From NCBI RefSeq assembly GCF_016920785.2, contig NW_024609879.1:14943145-15007144 (forward strand): a stretch of DNA of 64,000 nt, written 5' to 3'. A program made the translations under genes and the position numbers. This document shows positions 34,400-45,721 of the stretch, in pieces. The notes under the pieces were generated by a model that saw only the letters and a program-made list of their open reading frames with translations, had not been told where the DNA came from and made no database searches. Source of the DNA: Ixodes scapularis (lineage: Eukaryota; Arthropoda; Arachnida; Ixodida; Ixodidae). Each line of letters starts with the position of its first letter. The first letter of the stretch is position 1.

Positions 34400-34616
34400 T
34401 CGATAGCACTAGCGATTGTATCGTTAGTCGCCAGTATAGTAAAAAACCATCGATAGTTGACTATCGAAAAACTATCGATAGTACTATCGATAGTCGACTA
34501 TCGAAAAACTATCGATAGTCGACTATCGATAGTCGGCTATTGATAGTTCTGGGACACTATCGATAGTTTTGGAAAAACTATCGATAGTATCGATAGTCAA
34601 TTTATCGATAGTTTTG
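34400..34616. repeat. TATCGATA palindrome array, right block
   Basis: Second array of the same words inside the hAT-like element, partly inverted relative to the left block. Confidence 0.83.
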
Positions 34617-34632
34617 CATCACTAGTGCATGC

Positions 34633-36050
34633 ACTTGATACCATTTCAGGATGCGCAATATCACCTCTAATAATGTAGCAGACGACATCGTCGATTCTCC
34701 TGCAGTAGACGAAAGAACCTCCTTCTGCTTGGGAGCGCGTGAGCCGCGTGGAGTTGACACACAGAGTGGAAACAGGAACATATGACCAATGGGACCAGTA
34801 CGTGCAACCGGGACCGATTGGCTCCGGTAGCACGTACGACTTACTGCGCGTCAAAACTAAGCTGGAATGAAAAAAAAAAAACAGCAAAAAGTAATAGCAT
34901 TCGCACGGGAGTGCCAAGACACGGCAATCTGATTAAGCTCGTTCATTCCCCCCGTTTTCGGTAGAATTTCAGTGTGACTGGACTCCGCTTTTTGCTGCCA
35001 CCTCTATGCCACGACGCTGTCTTTATTATCTCGGCGTGTGGTTCCGACACTGGTTTAATTGTTATTTTAATGTATGAACAGACAAACGTGACAATCACTG
35101 CGAACACCCACTGTAGCAGCACGCGCTCAGAAACAGCGCACAATTCTCAAGCATGATCAGACCGACTTGGAAACCAGTAGCCTCCGGACACATGTCTGCA
35201 TGCCTTCTCTCGTTGCTATTCCAACTTCATGCGTTGGGGCAGCACAACGGGTATGTTTCGGTGGGTGCTCGGTCGTTTCAGCTCATGTTGTCCATGACTC
35301 TACAGAGGAAGGATTGTGTTGGGTGTCGTGACCCGTTGGAAGCATGTTATCAAGAGAGAGAAGCAATGCTTCCACATTGGTTCAGTGAACCTCTTAAGCA
35401 AGCTCAACATTCAGTCACAATTACACAAAAATAGTTGTGTAAACAATTAGGCGTAGAAAAATTGACTTGCTATAGAAATAAATGTAGTAGTACACGCAAA
35501 CCGGTACAGGCCGGCTGACTGAAGACGCTGTAGGGGAAAGTGATGGCTCGCGTATTGCCACGAATGACAGACGAAGCGGCAGGAGAAACCGGAATAAACT
35601 AATGATGTCTTTCTTGGGCGCACACTTGTGCCAGAAACGAGCAAGTGAAGGACAAATGACTACAAAGCGGTAGCGAGCGTCGACGGCGGAAGCAGCAGGC
35701 GACGGTACATCGGTGTAAGAGCTGGCTTTCGCGAGAGAGAATCAGTGAGTGAATCGGCAATATGGCTCTTGACTATTTATCTACTATGTTCGTCATTTGG
35801 ATATTCAACCGACCTAGATTCTTCGGGAAGAAACTAGGGCGACACTGACTAGGCAAGATAATTCTGGCCTCCGAATCGTTTACGCTCGAGTAAGAGTGTA
35901 CGGGATCTTCTCGATGATGCACGCGGAAATGATTATGTAGTGAAAGCAAACTTCCGACAGTTTAATTTATAAAATTAAAGCTGTTCTGGAATGAGGGTTG
36001 GCTGCGGTGCCCATATCGTGCACTAGCAATTTCCTACGAGTACCATCTAT
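34633..36050. other. No gene recognised upstream of the gypsy element
   Basis: Short frames on both strands (for example 35153-35434 plus, 34597-34917 minus) have no recognisable domains. The region may include eroded repeats. Confidence 0.4.
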
Positions 36051-36477
36051 TGCCAGGCGTGCCGCCGAGCGAGCGGGTGCGTGGCTGCTCGTGCGCACAG
36101 TAACCGAATGGTTACTGTGCTTGGCTGCTCGTGCGGAGGCTCCAGGCTCGATGCTAGATAGCCGAATGTAATTTTATTTATTATTTCAACTTGCCATTTT
36201 CGCAACTTCAAAAACCTTCTTATCTAACCAAGTTACGAATGGTCTGCGCGCCGAACGTTGTACGGCGAATGATCCAGAAACGCACGCGGGTACAAAATGT
36301 GCTTAGCGTTTGGGGTCGGAGTCAGTCATGCCCCAGCGCTCGATCCTGCTGTTTTGCCGACATCGACGTCTGCGACGCTAACCTTTTTCTATTTTGTATT
36401 TGGTACAAGTTGGCTTCATTAAACGTATAGTTCCTCCAGGTATTAATTAGCCGCCTCATTATTTGTCATTCGTGACA
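36051..36477 (+). repeat. 5' LTR of gypsy element
   Basis: 427 bp from TGCCAGGCG to CATTCGTGACA, homologous over its length to 41578-41981 and 58222-58634. An extra segment near 36082-36135 contains a perfect hairpin, GCACAGTAACC-GAAT-GGTTACTGTGC, flanked by a duplicated TGGCTGCTCGTGCG. The adjacent downstream bases (from 36478, TCTTTTGGGGGAGCC) occupy the primer-binding-site position. Confidence 0.9.
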
Positions 36478-36671
36478 TCTTTTGGGGGAGCCGCTGGGTA
36501 ACGCAGCCCACAAAACGTACCCCTCCGAGGCCTCGCAGCGCGAGCCAAATCCCCCGAGAAAGCGGATCATCTGAATACACTACTGTGACCCGAAGAAGCC
36601 GCCACACCCAAGGCCTACCCCCGAAATTCAGACGTTTGCCACCCAAGAACAAACAGCCAACGAGGCCGACG

Positions 36672-37400
36672 ATGGTTAATAAGTCGTCACAGACCCAGGC
36701 CGCAGCCACCGTCGTCGTCGCACCCCGGACTCCGACGCCTTTTTACGTTGACGTTCACTAGGACATAGATTATTGGCTTCAACACTATAAACCTGTAGTC
36801 CGCCACATCAAATGAACGACTCAGCAGTGCCTCCACAAACTCTACTTCTCACCTGAAGCCAATGCGAGGCACCGAAGCCTTCTTCACTACATGGGAGGCC
36901 TCCGCCGCCGCATTGAAGCGTACGTTCATCAACCACCACCGTCGGCAGCGAGCGAATGGTCTTTTCCAAGCAAGAATGCAGGACCACAACGAAAGCGTGA
37001 CCAGCTTTGTTGAAGATGACCTGCGCCTAAGTGCCCGAGCAAATCCGGAGGACTCCAAGGAAAAGAAACATCACGTCTTCATGCGTGGAGTGAAGGGTGA
37101 AATTCTCGGTGGCCTCTTCAGCAATTCCCCGACAACCGTCGACTTTTTTGTGGCTGAAGCCACCAACATTTAGCGCGCAGTGTCGGCCTAAGAAAGCCAT
37201 TACCACTGATTCCCCGGCGTGCCCGCTCCTTCAACCGTAGCATCTTCACGACTGGACCTGAACACCGTCGGTGTCGACTGCCTTCGGGAGATCGTGAGCG
37301 ACATCGTCCGAGAACAACTTGGCAAGATGCTACCCGCTGCTGATTGCCCGTCCTCTCTCTCACTCGGCGACGTCGTCCGAGGAGAGGGGTACTGAGCCTT
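36672..37400 (+). pseudogene. gag of gypsy element
   Basis: The ATG at 36672 opens a frame (MVNKSSQTQAAATVVVAPRT) that leads with shifts into gag-like sequence. A DIDYWLQHYK-type block near 36765 is followed at 36862-37173 by ESVTSFVEDDLRLSARANPE and MRGVKGEILGGLFSNS. This mirrors the minus-strand gag at 32472-33136. I could not find an intact CCHC zinc knuckle. Capsid-forming role by homology; non-functional. Confidence 0.82.
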
Positions 37401-37939
37401 TCAGCCTAAAACTCCAGTCACCGTATCAGTACTGGAGGAGCCCCCACTAAGTTTTGCCGCAATGGTCCGACAAACACCACCAGCACCGCGTCCGTGCATG
37501 CCGAACCCCCGTCTTGAAACTCCCGCACCGCAGTATCCCCAACGCCAGGAAGATTGACCGCACGCTCGCGAATAACAAACCGCCTCAAGAAAGACCGACC
37601 TCCGGCGAACGATCGACCGACGCCCGCTCTGATGCCACTGCGAACAAGCCAACCACATCTATCGTGGATACCCCTACCGACGACGTGTTCTGCGTGTTTT
37701 CACCCGAACGATTCATGACCAAGGTACGGCTAATGCCCTCATGCCATAGATGAGTGCCTCCGACGTTCGCCATCCTCAGCACCACATCTCCGCCGTGAAT
37801 ACCTCTAACCATCGCCAAGACGCTCAGCGTCTCAAGCGCCACGACCCTGCCGACAGAGACTGTCTCACTTACGTCGCCGTGAAAACTAACTGCTGCAACG
37901 CCTGGAGGTGGCGTTTCCGTAGACGACTGAAGTAAAAAG

Positions 37940-38340
37940 CTTCCAAGAGCATTGGAGCGCTCTCACTCTACCGACGCCACGTATCGCAACAACGCCCTTG
38001 CCACGGTGCCAAACAACCTAAACGTTGTTATCGACGGCCACGACGCATCAGCACTCGTCGACACCAAAGAAGACTACTCAGTCTTGAGTCGGAGACTTTC
38101 TCGCCGCCTTTGAAAAGTGACGACGCCATGCGATGTGCCGCAAATACGAACCGCTGAAGGACACCTCATCACGCCAGGCATAAGCTGCTGTAATCGCGTC
38201 GAAATTGCCGGCGAGTCGTGTCCAGCGAATTTCTTCGGTCGCCAAAACTGTGCCAGAGATGTCATTCTCGGCATAAAATTTCTGTTTCAATATGGCGCCG
38301 TCGTCACCCATAGAGAGAACAGATTGACATTTTCGGCACC
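37940..38340 (+). pseudogene. Retroviral-type aspartic protease remnant
   Basis: A NVVIDGHDASALVDTKEDYS segment at about 38020-38085 corresponds to the protease active-site region. The expected Asp-Thr-Gly reads Asp-Thr-Lys, which would kill the enzyme. A GIKFLFQYGA stretch near 38270 matches the typical later block. Confidence 0.7.
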
Positions 38341-38989
38341 TGTTCCGCCTCCAGAGAAACCCCCAACAACGTCAGTCGTCGTCCGAGTAGCTGCCGACTA
38401 CGTCCACCTGCCGCCGCGATCAAGTCTTGAGGTACCCGCCGTATCCACTGCCTCTACCTGCTCTGAGGTTCTTATGGGAGGCAATATTTAATTGCTCCTG
38501 GGAAGAGGAATAGGTGTCGTAAGAGGAGTAGCTGAATTTCAAGGATGGAGCACTGTGGTCCGCGTGACGAACTTCCGACGAGAGACGCAGCACCTCACGA
38601 AAGGTGCCGCTGAGGGCCTCGTGGAAGAACTTCGGAACGCCTTTGAAATCGCCGCCATTACTGAAGAGTCCCCACCATCTCACCAAGGCAGTACGTCGCC
38701 AGCGCAGCTCGACATTGACCCCAAGCATCCAGGCCCAAAACGACGGCAGCTGATTAAGATCCTTGCCCAATACATTGACTGCTTTGCGACATCAATGAAG
38801 GTGCGCCAAACCGCGGTTGCGAAGCAGCGCATCGTAACCGAGGACGGCGCTCTTCGTGTGCACTGATCGCCGTAAAGAGTCTCCGCAAAAGCAAGGGGGG
38901 TCATCTAGGAGCAACTGCATGAAATGCTGACCGTCAACATAATCCAACCTTAAAGCAGTCCGTGGGCCTCTACAGTCGTCCTGGTTATG

Positions 38990-39665
38990 AAAGACTGAAC
39001 GCTTAGGTTCTGCGTGGACTACCGGCAGCTGAAAGCGGTAACTAAGAAAAATGTGTATCCACTCCCCCGCATCGACGACACGCTAGACCGGCTGTTCAAC
39101 TCCCGATACTTTTCATCGATTGATATAAAGAGCGGCTACTGGAAGATCGAAGGCGACGAACGTGACCAAGAGACGACAGTCTTCGCCCCACTGAATGGCA
39201 TGTATGATTTCAAGATTGTGCCCTTGGACTATGCCCATCGCCAGCAACGTACCAGCGGGCCATTAACACCGTACTGAAAGGACTGAAGGGGCGTAGCTGT
39301 CTCGACGACCTTGACGATGTCGTAGTATTTTAAAGCAACTTTGATGAGCACTTGCGACGACTCCGAGCTGCTTTCCAAGCCATACAGACCGCCGGACTCA
39401 CCCTCAAGCGGTCGACGTGCCTGTTCATCTATTACGAACTCAAGTTCCTAGGCCACGTTGTTATTAACGAAGGTGTTCGCTCAGACCCAAAGAGGACTCG
39501 CACCGTGGCGGCATTTCCACGACCGACAGACAAGAAAGCCGTGCAAAGATTCGTTGGAGTATGTGCCTACTATCGGCGCATCGTTCGGGATTTCGAAAAT
39601 ATTTCTGCACCGCTCACAAACCTCAGGAAGGACGCCGAGAAGTTCCAATGGGCCGAGGAGCATCA
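38990..39665 (+). pseudogene. Gypsy reverse transcriptase remnant
   Basis: Blocks in order: MDYRQLKAVTKKNVYPLPRI, a FSSIDIKSGYW block, the catalytic region reading LDDLDDVVVF near 39300-39330, and LKFLGHVVINEGVRSDP followed by PRPTDKKAVQRFVGVCAYYR. At least two frame changes (about 39240 and 39330). This is the typical gypsy RT layout. Confidence 0.88.
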
Positions 39666-40110
39666 GTAGGCATTCAACGAACTCAAACGAAGACTCCAGA
39701 CACCACACTTACTTGGGCACTTTGATCGGGATGCGGAAAACGGGACTCACACGGACGCTAGAGTCGCAGGCCATGCAGTGGTCTGGCTTAAGTGCAAGAG
39801 AGAACCAAGCGAGTCATCTCCCCACGCAAATCGGACACTGTCCAAGGCAGAGAAACATTATTCCACGACTGAAATAAAGTACCTTGCGTTCGTCTGGGCA
39901 ATCACGAAGATTAGCCTGTACTGGCACGGTAGCAGGTTCTGTGTAGCCACAGACAACTACTTACTGTGTTGGCTTGCGAACCTCAAAGACCCTCCAGGAC
40001 ACCTCGCTCGATGAAGTCTCCGGTTGCAAGTGTTCAGCATGGCTGTAGTCTACGAGTCACGCCGCAAGCACAGCGACACCGACTTCCTCTCCATAGCCCC
40101 TGTCGAGACA
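39660..40110 (+). pseudogene. Gypsy RNase H remnant
   Basis: TLSKAEKHYSTTEIKYLAFV and a later ATDNYLLCWLANLKDPPGH block identify the RNase H domain, which removes the RNA strand during cDNA synthesis. It is followed by a KHSDTDFLS connection. Frameshifted relative to RT. Confidence 0.85.
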
Positions 40111-40289
40111 ACTTCTGGCAGCAGCGACGACAATGACGACGAGCTGTTCCTAGGCGCATTGAACACCGACGACATGGTACGACGTCAACGAGGCAATCGG
40201 GACCTGCGCGCAATAACAGAGCAGCTGGAAGGGACCGGGAGTACTATGCCACGCGTTTTCTCACGAGCCCTGACGACCTTCGCCATTTG

Positions 40290-41260
40290 ACATTGTGTGC
40301 AACACAGAGAGACCTTCGGGGACAACAACTCGCCGTGGCTGCTGGTAATCCGGACCGACCTTCGAGAGGAGACCTTTCAAGCACGTCACGACAGCAAGAC
40401 GTCCAGACACCTTAGTTACAGCAAGACACTGGCCCGCATTTGTGGCAAGTATTTCTTGCCGAAGCTCCCCAAAACCGCCCACCTATCCACACTGCCATGA
40501 TACGAGTGCCAGCGACGCAAGGAACAACATACGAAACCGGCAAGTCTCCTGCAGCCGATTTCTCCGCCAACTGCTCCCTTCCAGCTGATCGGAATGAATA
40601 TAACGGGGCATTTTCCGCAGTCAACCCTGTGAAAGTGTTGGATAATCATTTCCACTAATTATCTGACAGTATACGCCGAGACTAAAGCCCTTCCGTCGGT
40701 GCACTGCTGTGGACGTCGTCAAGTTCTTCGTCGAGTCCGTCTTCCTCCAACAGGGCGCTCCTCTAGTCCTCATTACAGACCGGGAGTCATCGTTCATGGG
40801 TCAGCTGACCAATGAGATAATTTGTCCACACCGAACACGGTCGGACCACGGCATAACATCCACAGACCAACCAACTCACGGAGCGGCTCAACAAGACTAT
40901 CGCCCATATGATCGCTATGCACATCGACTTAAGCACAATATATGATATACAGTATTGCAGTGCATCACGTTTGCCTACAACACTGCAGTTAAAGGGACCA
41001 CCAAATGACACCATTCCAGATGGGGCATGAAAGAAAGGTTAAAACGATGCTTTACGCAATGCTGCCCCACGACCCTGCAAACGACGGAACCGACGACGCC
41101 CAGTTGAATACCCAACAAGCAGAGGAGGTCCGCCAGCTCGCGCGCCTGGGGATCCATGACCAACAACGTGTTGACGCGAGACAATATAATCTTAGTCGTC
41201 GCGACGTCCACTTTGAGCCCGGAGACAAAGTGTGGGTGTGAAACCCATTCGCCGCCACTA
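40290..41260 (+). pseudogene. Gypsy integrase remnant
   Basis: After a damaged zinc-binding N-terminal region there is a core-like sequence: DVVKFFVESVFLQQGAP and VLITDRESSFMGQLTNEI (40709-40830), where the Asp of the DDE core is visible. A frame-shifted FAYNTAVKGTT block then precedes the C-terminal region ending near 41240. Integration function by homology; inactive. Confidence 0.82.
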
Positions 41261-41559
41261 CCTCAGCGAGAAACCGTTAAAAAGGTAATTTTGACCCTAC
41301 AAGGTGCTTGGGTTACACAGGGACCTGAACTACAAGGGGATTTCCGCACGAAACACGAATTTTATCAAGCCGCCCTCTACGACCGGAAGTCGTTTACGTC
41401 GTGCGCCTCAAGCGGTACTACGTTCTTTAGCACTGCGAACTGTGTTTTCGCACTACGCTCGACAGGACTGTGTTCGTCATGGCTTCGTCGTTTCCCTTTT
41501 TTTTCGTTTGTTTTTAGGTTTTTGTTTCCTGACACGTTGCCTCGATACGATTAGCTTTT

Positions 41560-41575
41560 AAAGGGGGAAGGGGGT
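41560..41575 (+). promoter_or_regulatory. Polypurine tract
   Basis: AAAGGGGGAAGGGGGT lies immediately 5' of the 3' LTR, the expected plus-strand primer position. Confidence 0.85.
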
Positions 41576-41577
41576 CA

Positions 41578-41981
41578 TGCCACGCGCGTCGCCGAGCGTG
41601 CGCGTGCGTGGCCGAAGGGTTGCCGTGCTTAGCTGTCGCGCGGAGGCTCAAGGTTCGATTCCAGGGAGCGGAATGTTATTTTATTTATTGGTTCAACTTG
41701 GCGTTCTTCGAAGTTCGAGAACTTTGTCGTCGCATCGAGTTACGGATGTTCTACGCGCCGAACGTTCAACGCCGAATGTTTCAAAAACCCGCGCGTGCAC
41801 AAAACGTGCTCCGCGTGGCGAGCTGGAGTCTGTCTTGCCCCAGCGATCGATCCTGCTGCTTCGCCGACATCGACGCCTGCGACGCTAACCTTTTTTTTTT
41901 CTTCTTTTTGGCACAGCTTCGCTTACGTAAACGCTTAGTCTCTCCAGTTATTAGCAGTCTCATCATTTGTCGTTCTTGAGA
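41578..41981 (+). repeat. 3' LTR of gypsy element
   Basis: 404 bp from TGCCACGCGCG to GTTCTTGAGA. It carries the best-preserved tRNA-like module of the four LTR copies: TGGCCGAAGGG (41609-41619) and GGTTCGATTCC (41652-41662), the latter a perfect Pol III B-box consensus match. Confidence 0.9.
41609..41662 (+). promoter_or_regulatory. tRNA-like Pol III A and B boxes inside 3' LTR
   Basis: The A-box-like TGGCCGAAGGG is followed 32 bp later by GGTTCGATTCC, the order and spacing of a tRNA gene with Ser/Leu-type A box. I see no complete cloverleaf, so this is a promoter-like relic or capture, not a tRNA gene. Confidence 0.6.
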
Positions 41982-44546
41982 GTATTCTTATGACAGAGTA
42001 GTGCTCTGGTCTTGTATGACGTCAGACAAAGTTGCTCCTTGGCTCCTTGCTGTAAAGACTACAAGGACGACGTGGTGCCACCATACACAATTTGTGGGCA
42101 TCCAGATTCCCCGAAGTTATGTGACAATGACATGAGCTTGTTTAACATCTTCGATAAGTTTTTTTTAGAGTATCCAATAACAAAATTTGTCGAAAGCTTT
42201 TGAGACGTTTAGCTGGATTTGGTTGAGGGGTGCATATATTTCCAGGTGAGATGTGGCAGGCTACACAACTGGGCATAACTCACATCTCACAGCTGGCTCC
42301 ACTAAAAATAAACTTGACGTCTACATGTATGCAGTAGTCGATGCTGCGTTTAGTCATGGATAATTAGATGTCAATTTACGTACTAAATCAAATAACGTTT
42401 GATAAGATTTGCCTATATGATTATTTGTTCATATCAAACAACTTAATATGAAGTTATTTCTGCGCGAATATCGTGTTGAGCGTTGTGTTTCCAACTGACA
42501 CCGCGCTATTATTGGTCCGAGTCTTGTGATCATTTATTATGTGCCTCCGTTGACATTCGATGAACTGAAGGTGCAGAGCGGCCCGAGTTGTCCTTGTTAG
42601 GAAAAAAAAAGGCTCTCTCAAAGCGCTTCAAAAAGTCATCCGAGAGCTTTGCTGTTTATATTCTGCGCCGCTGTTGTAGGTTCCGGTGCGTTTCCTTTGA
42701 AGCTTTGTCCTCAGTCGTACCATCGGCTTGATGACCTGGTGGAAATGTTTCTTTTCTCTCCAAGACACTTCCGCCCGCAACGGCAATTTCTTTTCCGCGT
42801 CAATTTTGTGCAGAACCGTCTAGCCGGTTGACGGTGTTGAGAAAGTTGATTCTTCGCGCCCAGCTTATTTCCAGAATTACCACCCATTCTCTTTCTTCTA
42901 CTCAGTAAGATTCTCCCTCGAAGTTGGCCATCCTGTGCGAGGAGTGGATACAGATCAAAGGTCTCCGAAAACTATTATTGCAGTTGAACGATGACCGACA
43001 GGAAATTTACTGCCATTGCATTTACTTTCGTTCACCTGACTTTTTTAACCCCGTACAGAAGCATGTGTCTCGATTACATGCAATTGCACTCTTTTTTTTT
43101 TCTGATGATCGTGGTCTGAGGGTGTCCACGTGTTTTTCTTGTGAATTTCGCAAATTTGCTTGGTTAAACCATTTCGAGGTTTGCCAGTGCTTTCGTTTTA
43201 TGTGTTGATAATTTTACAGGGATTTAATTAGAGAAGACTTTATAACGAGCTGTCCTTCGAGCTGTTGAACGTTTGGCCAGTCGAATAACTCACAGTTTAT
43301 AAACAAAAGAAGCGTCGTATTGTTCAGTTTTGAACGAAATCCGTCAAGGAGCAGGTCTTCACTAGCGGAAATTAGATTCTACCAACGTTTGGGCTACAAA
43401 CAGCAGAGGTTTCCATCTTGGCGGCGGGCAACAGAAGATTAATAATTGCAGTATATTTTGCATACTGTTGAGTTCTCGATTGCTGTTTTCCCGGGAGGAA
43501 GGGCCGGAAAAAGGAGCCTTTCATCCCACTGCTGATCTTTCAACTTTGCCTAATAGCTTTATCGACCGCACACTCTTGTTCTTTATCCAAAGGGTTAGTG
43601 TGAACCCTACAATAGACGAGCTAGACAGCTCCGAGTTGCTTCAAGGGTGTTAGATCTCCTCATATGTATAAAATGTTTCATATTTTAGACATGTAACTAC
43701 TACAAGCACCATATCGATATGCTTTTGGACATATCTAAAGCAACTGAGCAACTCATTACCCAATCGCCAGTTGAGTTGCAAAACTGTTTTGTCAAAGGGT
43801 CTGATCTCGATAAACTATGAAAAATAACCTGGCAACGGCACTGCCTTTTTACCTTTCGTGTTTTTGTCTAAGTCAAGAAAGGCATTCTAGTAAGGCTACT
43901 GTCAAATTTCTTTATTTTACTTGATCTCTGTCGGCCGTGAGACCCTCGATTCCAGCTTGGAAACTTATACATGATCAAAATATTTTTGATAGCAAAAAAA
44001 AAAAAAATAAATAAAAACCGAACTAAACAATTTATAACGTCAAAGAACACCCGATGCGTAAATATGCCAATATATATTGCAAATAGAGTTAATTACGGAG
44101 TGTTTGGCCTACTTCCTTCGCCCTGCAAGCAATAAAATGTCATGTGTTTTGTAACTTTCAATGTTATATCATTACAGTAGGTCGAAATAAATAGTGAAAT
44201 GTTTCAAACTTAAACACTTCCAAATCATTTGGATCTACTATAAACACGCAATAAATTAACCATTGATATCTTTTCCAGCAATGAGGCATGCATTATAGTA
44301 GGATGTGCTCAAAATCTAAATTAACATAACGTTTTATGAAATATGAGTACGTAAATAACAGTGAACTCCTACCAAAGAACGTGTACCAACGGTGGTGAAG
44401 AAACCTTAACTACGCCTATTTGTGAACAACTTCATGCAAAACTATATACAACGCTGTACGGTAAGACAATGGGCATAGTTTATTAAAACCCTAACTGCAG
44501 TGCAATTTAACGTAACACACATGAAGTAAATCATGACTAGTGTAGG
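41982..44546. other. Intergenic region downstream of P450 gene
   Basis: No recognised gene. Short frames such as 42649-42831 and 43468-43653 have no clear domain. It includes the P450 3' flank at the right end. Confidence 0.5.
44479..44484 (-). terminator. Candidate P450 polyadenylation signal
   Basis: AATAAA on the minus strand, about 63 bases past the P450 stop codon. It is the nearest canonical signal I see. Confidence 0.5.
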
Positions 44547-44725
44547 CTATGTGCGTGAAATGAAGCGCAATTTCTGCATTTTAGGAACGTTGAAGGTCAC
44601 GCAGTCGACAGACAAGTCAACTGGAATGTTATCTTCAGGCATCACAATAAACTTTTGCAGAATTGTTGTGAGATACAAGAAAATCTGAATATTGGTGGGC
44701 GTCTCTGCTGGGCACATTCGTTTTC
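44547..44725 (-). CDS. P450 last exon (heme cysteine to stop)
   Basis: Acceptor TTTACTTCCAG, then a two-base codon remainder. It encodes GKRMCPAETP with the heme-ligating Cys, then the L-helix and C-terminal strands (FLYLTTILQKFIVMPED ... MQKLRFISRT), and a TAG at 44547-44549. With the previous exon the heme loop reads PFSAGKRMCPAE. The family consensus FxxGxRxCxG is kept except that the last Gly is Ala. The C-terminal length after the Cys is normal for microsomal P450s. Confidence 0.92.
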
Positions 44726-45425
44726 CTGGAAGTAAAATAAAAGCGCAATTAGATTCAGTCGTATCACCAACTGTATTCAAGTACCTATTCTAATTTTAAT
44801 TCAGCAACTAAATATGTTTTCTACCTGTTATATGTAGAATGAGAACGCGGAAAATGTGTGCTCTATAATAGGGGTAAAGCCGCGTGATTTCTGCCGCTTC
44901 GCTAGGACCTGCCGCTTCGCTAGGACCTGCTGCTTAACCGGGAGATGCATAGGAACAATAATCCAGCTAGGTTTGCTGAGTTACTCACTCGAGGCACAGT
45001 CCAGCGGACAGAAGCAGTGGTGTTGCATCGGTGGGGCTCGCGTCGCTCCCGGCTGTTCGCGCTAGCTACATTGGTCGCTGGTTAGCGCCACCAGGCTCAA
45101 TTCCCGATCACTGCGGCAGCTTTGAGGCCTTTTCTTTCCCTCAGAAAAAAAGAGCCACTCGACACGCCGTTCCCGCGGGCAACTTTCTGGTACTATGCAG
45201 TCAATACTATGAGCCCCCGTGTGCACCCAAGAACCTGGAGAGCTGATCGAAGGTGTTCACGCGCCCTCTTCACAGCTTCTAAAATACCACAGAAAGTTGT
45301 TCACGTGCTTTGGCGACATGCGCGAACAAACCCGTTGCTCTGCTCGACCCTCCAAAATTGGCCAAAACGCTTAATTTGACGTCTTCAGTAGGATTCATTT
45401 TACGTTTACTAATATATCTGTAAAG

Positions 45426-45660
45426 GGATCGGTGGCCGAGTCTGTTAACACACCGCAGCTGAGAGCGCGTGAAGCGAAAGGTCGCACTGCAGAACTCATA
45501 ATTCCCGGGTTAAATCCCCACCTCTTCCCGCCTCAACCTGGATGAGCGTCGTACCGGCGTGCGGTCATGTACGTTTAACTACTGCGTGGTGCACGTCAAA
45601 GACTTGAAGCTAGCGGTTGTACTGCACTGGCTAAATTTCTCATCTAAGGCTGAGAGACAA
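45426..45660 (+). mobile_element. tRNA-derived SINE (family 1), plus copy
   Basis: It starts GGATCGGTGGCCGAG. A box TGGCCGAGTCTG (45433-45444) and B box GGGTTAAATCC (45507-45517) mark a Ser-type tRNA-derived head. The body (GATGAGCGTCGTACCGGCGT ... CTAGCGGTTGTACTGCACTG) matches the minus copy at 47225-47442. It resembles the tRNA-derived SINEs reported in ixodid ticks (Ruka type); identity not verified. It lies in the last P450 intron. Confidence 0.82.
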
Positions 45661-45721
45661 GTCGCCCATTGAGGCTAACTTTCGGTTGTCTCAACGTACA
45701 TAGGACATAGTAGACATATCG

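Larger units (their letters stand above)
33766..34624. mobile_element. hAT-like non-autonomous element with TATCGATA arrays
   Basis: Ends are TAGTGGTGCAAAACTATCG and, on the other strand, TAGTGATGCAAAACTATCG, a hAT-type terminal pattern. The flanking 8 bp GTGCATGC is identical at 33758-33765 and 34625-34632, matching the 8-bp TSD of hAT transposition. Two blocks dense in ACTATCGATAGT palindromes (about 33777-34062 and 34400-34616) surround a purine-rich core (34070-34385). That core contains CAACTAGCCC, a PLE-tail-like motif. No transposase. Internal TIR-like sequences at 34050 and 34390 suggest that it may be built from two smaller units. Confidence 0.85.
36051..41981 (+). mobile_element. 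Decayed full-length Ty3/gypsy LTR retrotransposon
   Basis: Order: 5' LTR, gag, protease, RT, RNase H, integrase, polypurine tract, 3' LTR. Pol order RT-RNase H-integrase is that of the Ty3/gypsy (Metaviridae) group. No envelope-like ORF was recognised. All domains carry stops or frameshifts, and the LTRs differ at many positions, so the insertion is old. Flanking 4-bp sequences (CTAT and GTAT) are only a partial TSD match. Confidence 0.93.

Noticed and set aside
36051..41981. Envelope gene or infectious retrovirus
   Set aside because: No env-like ORF is visible after integrase, and protease, RT and integrase are all broken. It is an old retrotransposon.
36047..41985. Exact TSD for the gypsy element
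   Set aside because: CTAT before and GTAT after match at only three of four bases; too weak to claim.
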